Shown: positions 22,737 through 23,384 of the stretch, piece by piece
Position numbering within the stretch: the first letter of the stretch is position 1
How the letters are laid out: each line of letters begins with the position of its first letter
Assembly (NCBI GenBank): GCA_041390825.1
Contig: JAWKPF010000049.1
Location: 1-23,384, forward strand
Length of the DNA stretch: 23,384 nucleotides
Direction of reading: 5' to 3'
Origin: Thermomicrobiales bacterium
GTDB lineage: Bacteria; Chloroflexota; Chloroflexia; Thermomicrobiales; UBA6265
Position numbers and translations under genes: made by a program
Notes under the pieces: generated by a model
Told to the model about the DNA's origin: nothing
The model's database searches: none
The model's input: the letters and a program-made list of their open reading frames with translations, nothing else

Positions 22737-23384
22737 TCACGCCTTCGTATAGGTAATACGCGGATCGATAAACGGATAGATGAGATCGAGAATCAGAGTC
22801 GCCAGCGCGATCGAGAGAATGAGGAAGAAAACGATGCCCTGGATGAGGGTGTAATCGGAGCCGCGAATCGCGTTATAGAGCGTGGTGCCGATACCAGGGT
22901 AGGAGAAGATCACCTCCACCAGCACCGTGCCGGCGATGACCTGGCCGAGCACGAGCGCCAGCGCGGTAGCTTGCGGCAGGAGCGCGTTGCGGACCGCATA
23001 GCGCATGAAGATCGTGCGGTTGTTGAGTCCTTTGGCATCGGCGAACGTGACGTAGTCTTCGCCGGTCGTGGTTATGATGACCGAGCGCATCGTCAACGCC
23101 CAGCCTCCGATCGAAACCAGAATGATCGAAAGCGCGGGCAGGACCGAGTGTTTCAACACGTTCCAGGCGAAGTCCGGCGTCCATTCCGGGAAGGTGCCGG
23201 CGTAGTAGCCGCCAGTGGTCGGGAACCAGGGGAACCGGAACGCAAACAGATAGATCAAGATCAAGCCCAGAAGGAAGAACGGCACCGCGTTCAGTGAGAG
23301 CAACGGTGGCATCACGAACTCGAGGAACTTCGGCGAGCGCGGCCAGCCCATGAAAGCGCCCAGCATGCTCCCGATGATCCAGGA
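22737..23384 (-). CDS. ABC transporter permease (DppB/OppB type), N-terminus outside window
   Basis: C-terminal 215 residues of a peptide-type permease; the frame stays open to the window edge, so the start is beyond 23384. The visible part includes SLNAVPFFLLGLILIYLFAFRFPWFP, the segment after it with the substrate-side GGYYAGTFPEWTPDF, the membrane helix LPALSIILVSIGGWALTMRS and the EAA loop (DYVTFADAKGLNNRTIFMRYAVRNALLPQATALAL in consecutive parts), then the family-typical GTVLVEVIFSYPGIGTTLYNAI and the end FIDPRITY. It is translated together with the DppC-type gene (3-bp gap). The substrate-binding protein is probably upstream outside the window. Confidence 0.94.
   Translation of the reverse strand, partial: SWIIGSMLGAFMGWPRSPKFLEFVMPPLLSLNAVPFFLLGLILIYLFAFRFPWFPTTGGYYAGTFPEWTPDFAWNVLKHSVLPALSIILVSIGGWALTMRSVIITTTGEDYVTFADAKGLNNRTIFMRYAVRNALLPQATALALVLGQVIAGTVLVEVIFSYPGIGTTLYNAIRGSDYTLIQGIVFFLILSIALATLILDLIYPFIDPRITYTKA

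Overview
This 23.4 kb window is high-GC and gene-dense. It has two LLM-class flavin oxidoreductases and an LLM-FAD oxidase fusion, Tat-exported Cys-rich proteins, a secreted TAP-like alpha/beta hydrolase and split dipeptide-type ABC transporter genes. This mix suggests a Chloroflexota bacterium, possibly of the Thermomicrobia/Sphaerobacter type. That placement is inferred from gene content only; no rRNA or other marker gene is present.

Layout. 1-1449 (minus): an OmpR-type two-component pair; the histidine kinase is cut by the window edge and starts at a GTG overlapping the regulator stop. 1511-3218 (minus): an unrecognised four-helix membrane protein and a PAP2 phosphatase. 3446-4435 (plus): a Tat-exported intradiol-dioxygenase-like protein with a Gly/Pro-rich tail, preceded by an 11-bp direct repeat of the spacing used by OmpR-family regulators and followed by a GAAA-capped hairpin. 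4560-6298 (plus): two paralogous Phd/YefM-PIN toxin-antitoxin modules. Between them is a 34-codon remnant of the 3' end of an LLM oxidoreductase gene, and the intact LLM gene (6302-7252, minus) abuts the second module in the same tail-to-tail way. This looks like an old tandem duplication. 7268-7627 is a non-coding palindromic region built from 72-bp and 7-bp repeats.

7739-9804 (plus): two ATP-binding subunits of an oligopeptide/dipeptide importer with ATGA overlap. The permeases (21813-23384, minus) lie 12 kb away and no substrate-binding protein is in the window. 9971-10720: a secreted DUF4397 protein with a clear terminator. 10827-11207 (minus): a small Tat/Cys-rich protein. 11416-12867 (plus): an SH3 plus ComEC-like metallo-beta-lactamase protein. 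13062-15041 (minus): a secreted TAP-like hydrolase with a TTG start.

15302-20182 contains three genes, each apparently broken by small indels: a Tat/Cys-rich repeat protein with a C-terminal anchor, a TetR regulator, and an LLM + berberine-bridge-type FAD oxidase fusion. An intact LLM gene (16871-17773) lies among them. Upstream of that LLM gene is a second palindromic heptamer array with a different heptamer but the same architecture as the first. 20344-21700 holds a GNAT acetyltransferase and an alpha/beta hydrolase, followed by the permeases.

The most unusual features are the two LLM-adjacent heptamer palindromes, the duplicated toxin-antitoxin/LLM-tail unit, the LLM-FAD oxidase fusion whose C-terminus is displaced into another frame next to the array, and the cluster of frameshifts at 15.7-18.1 kb, which may be biological or an assembly artefact.
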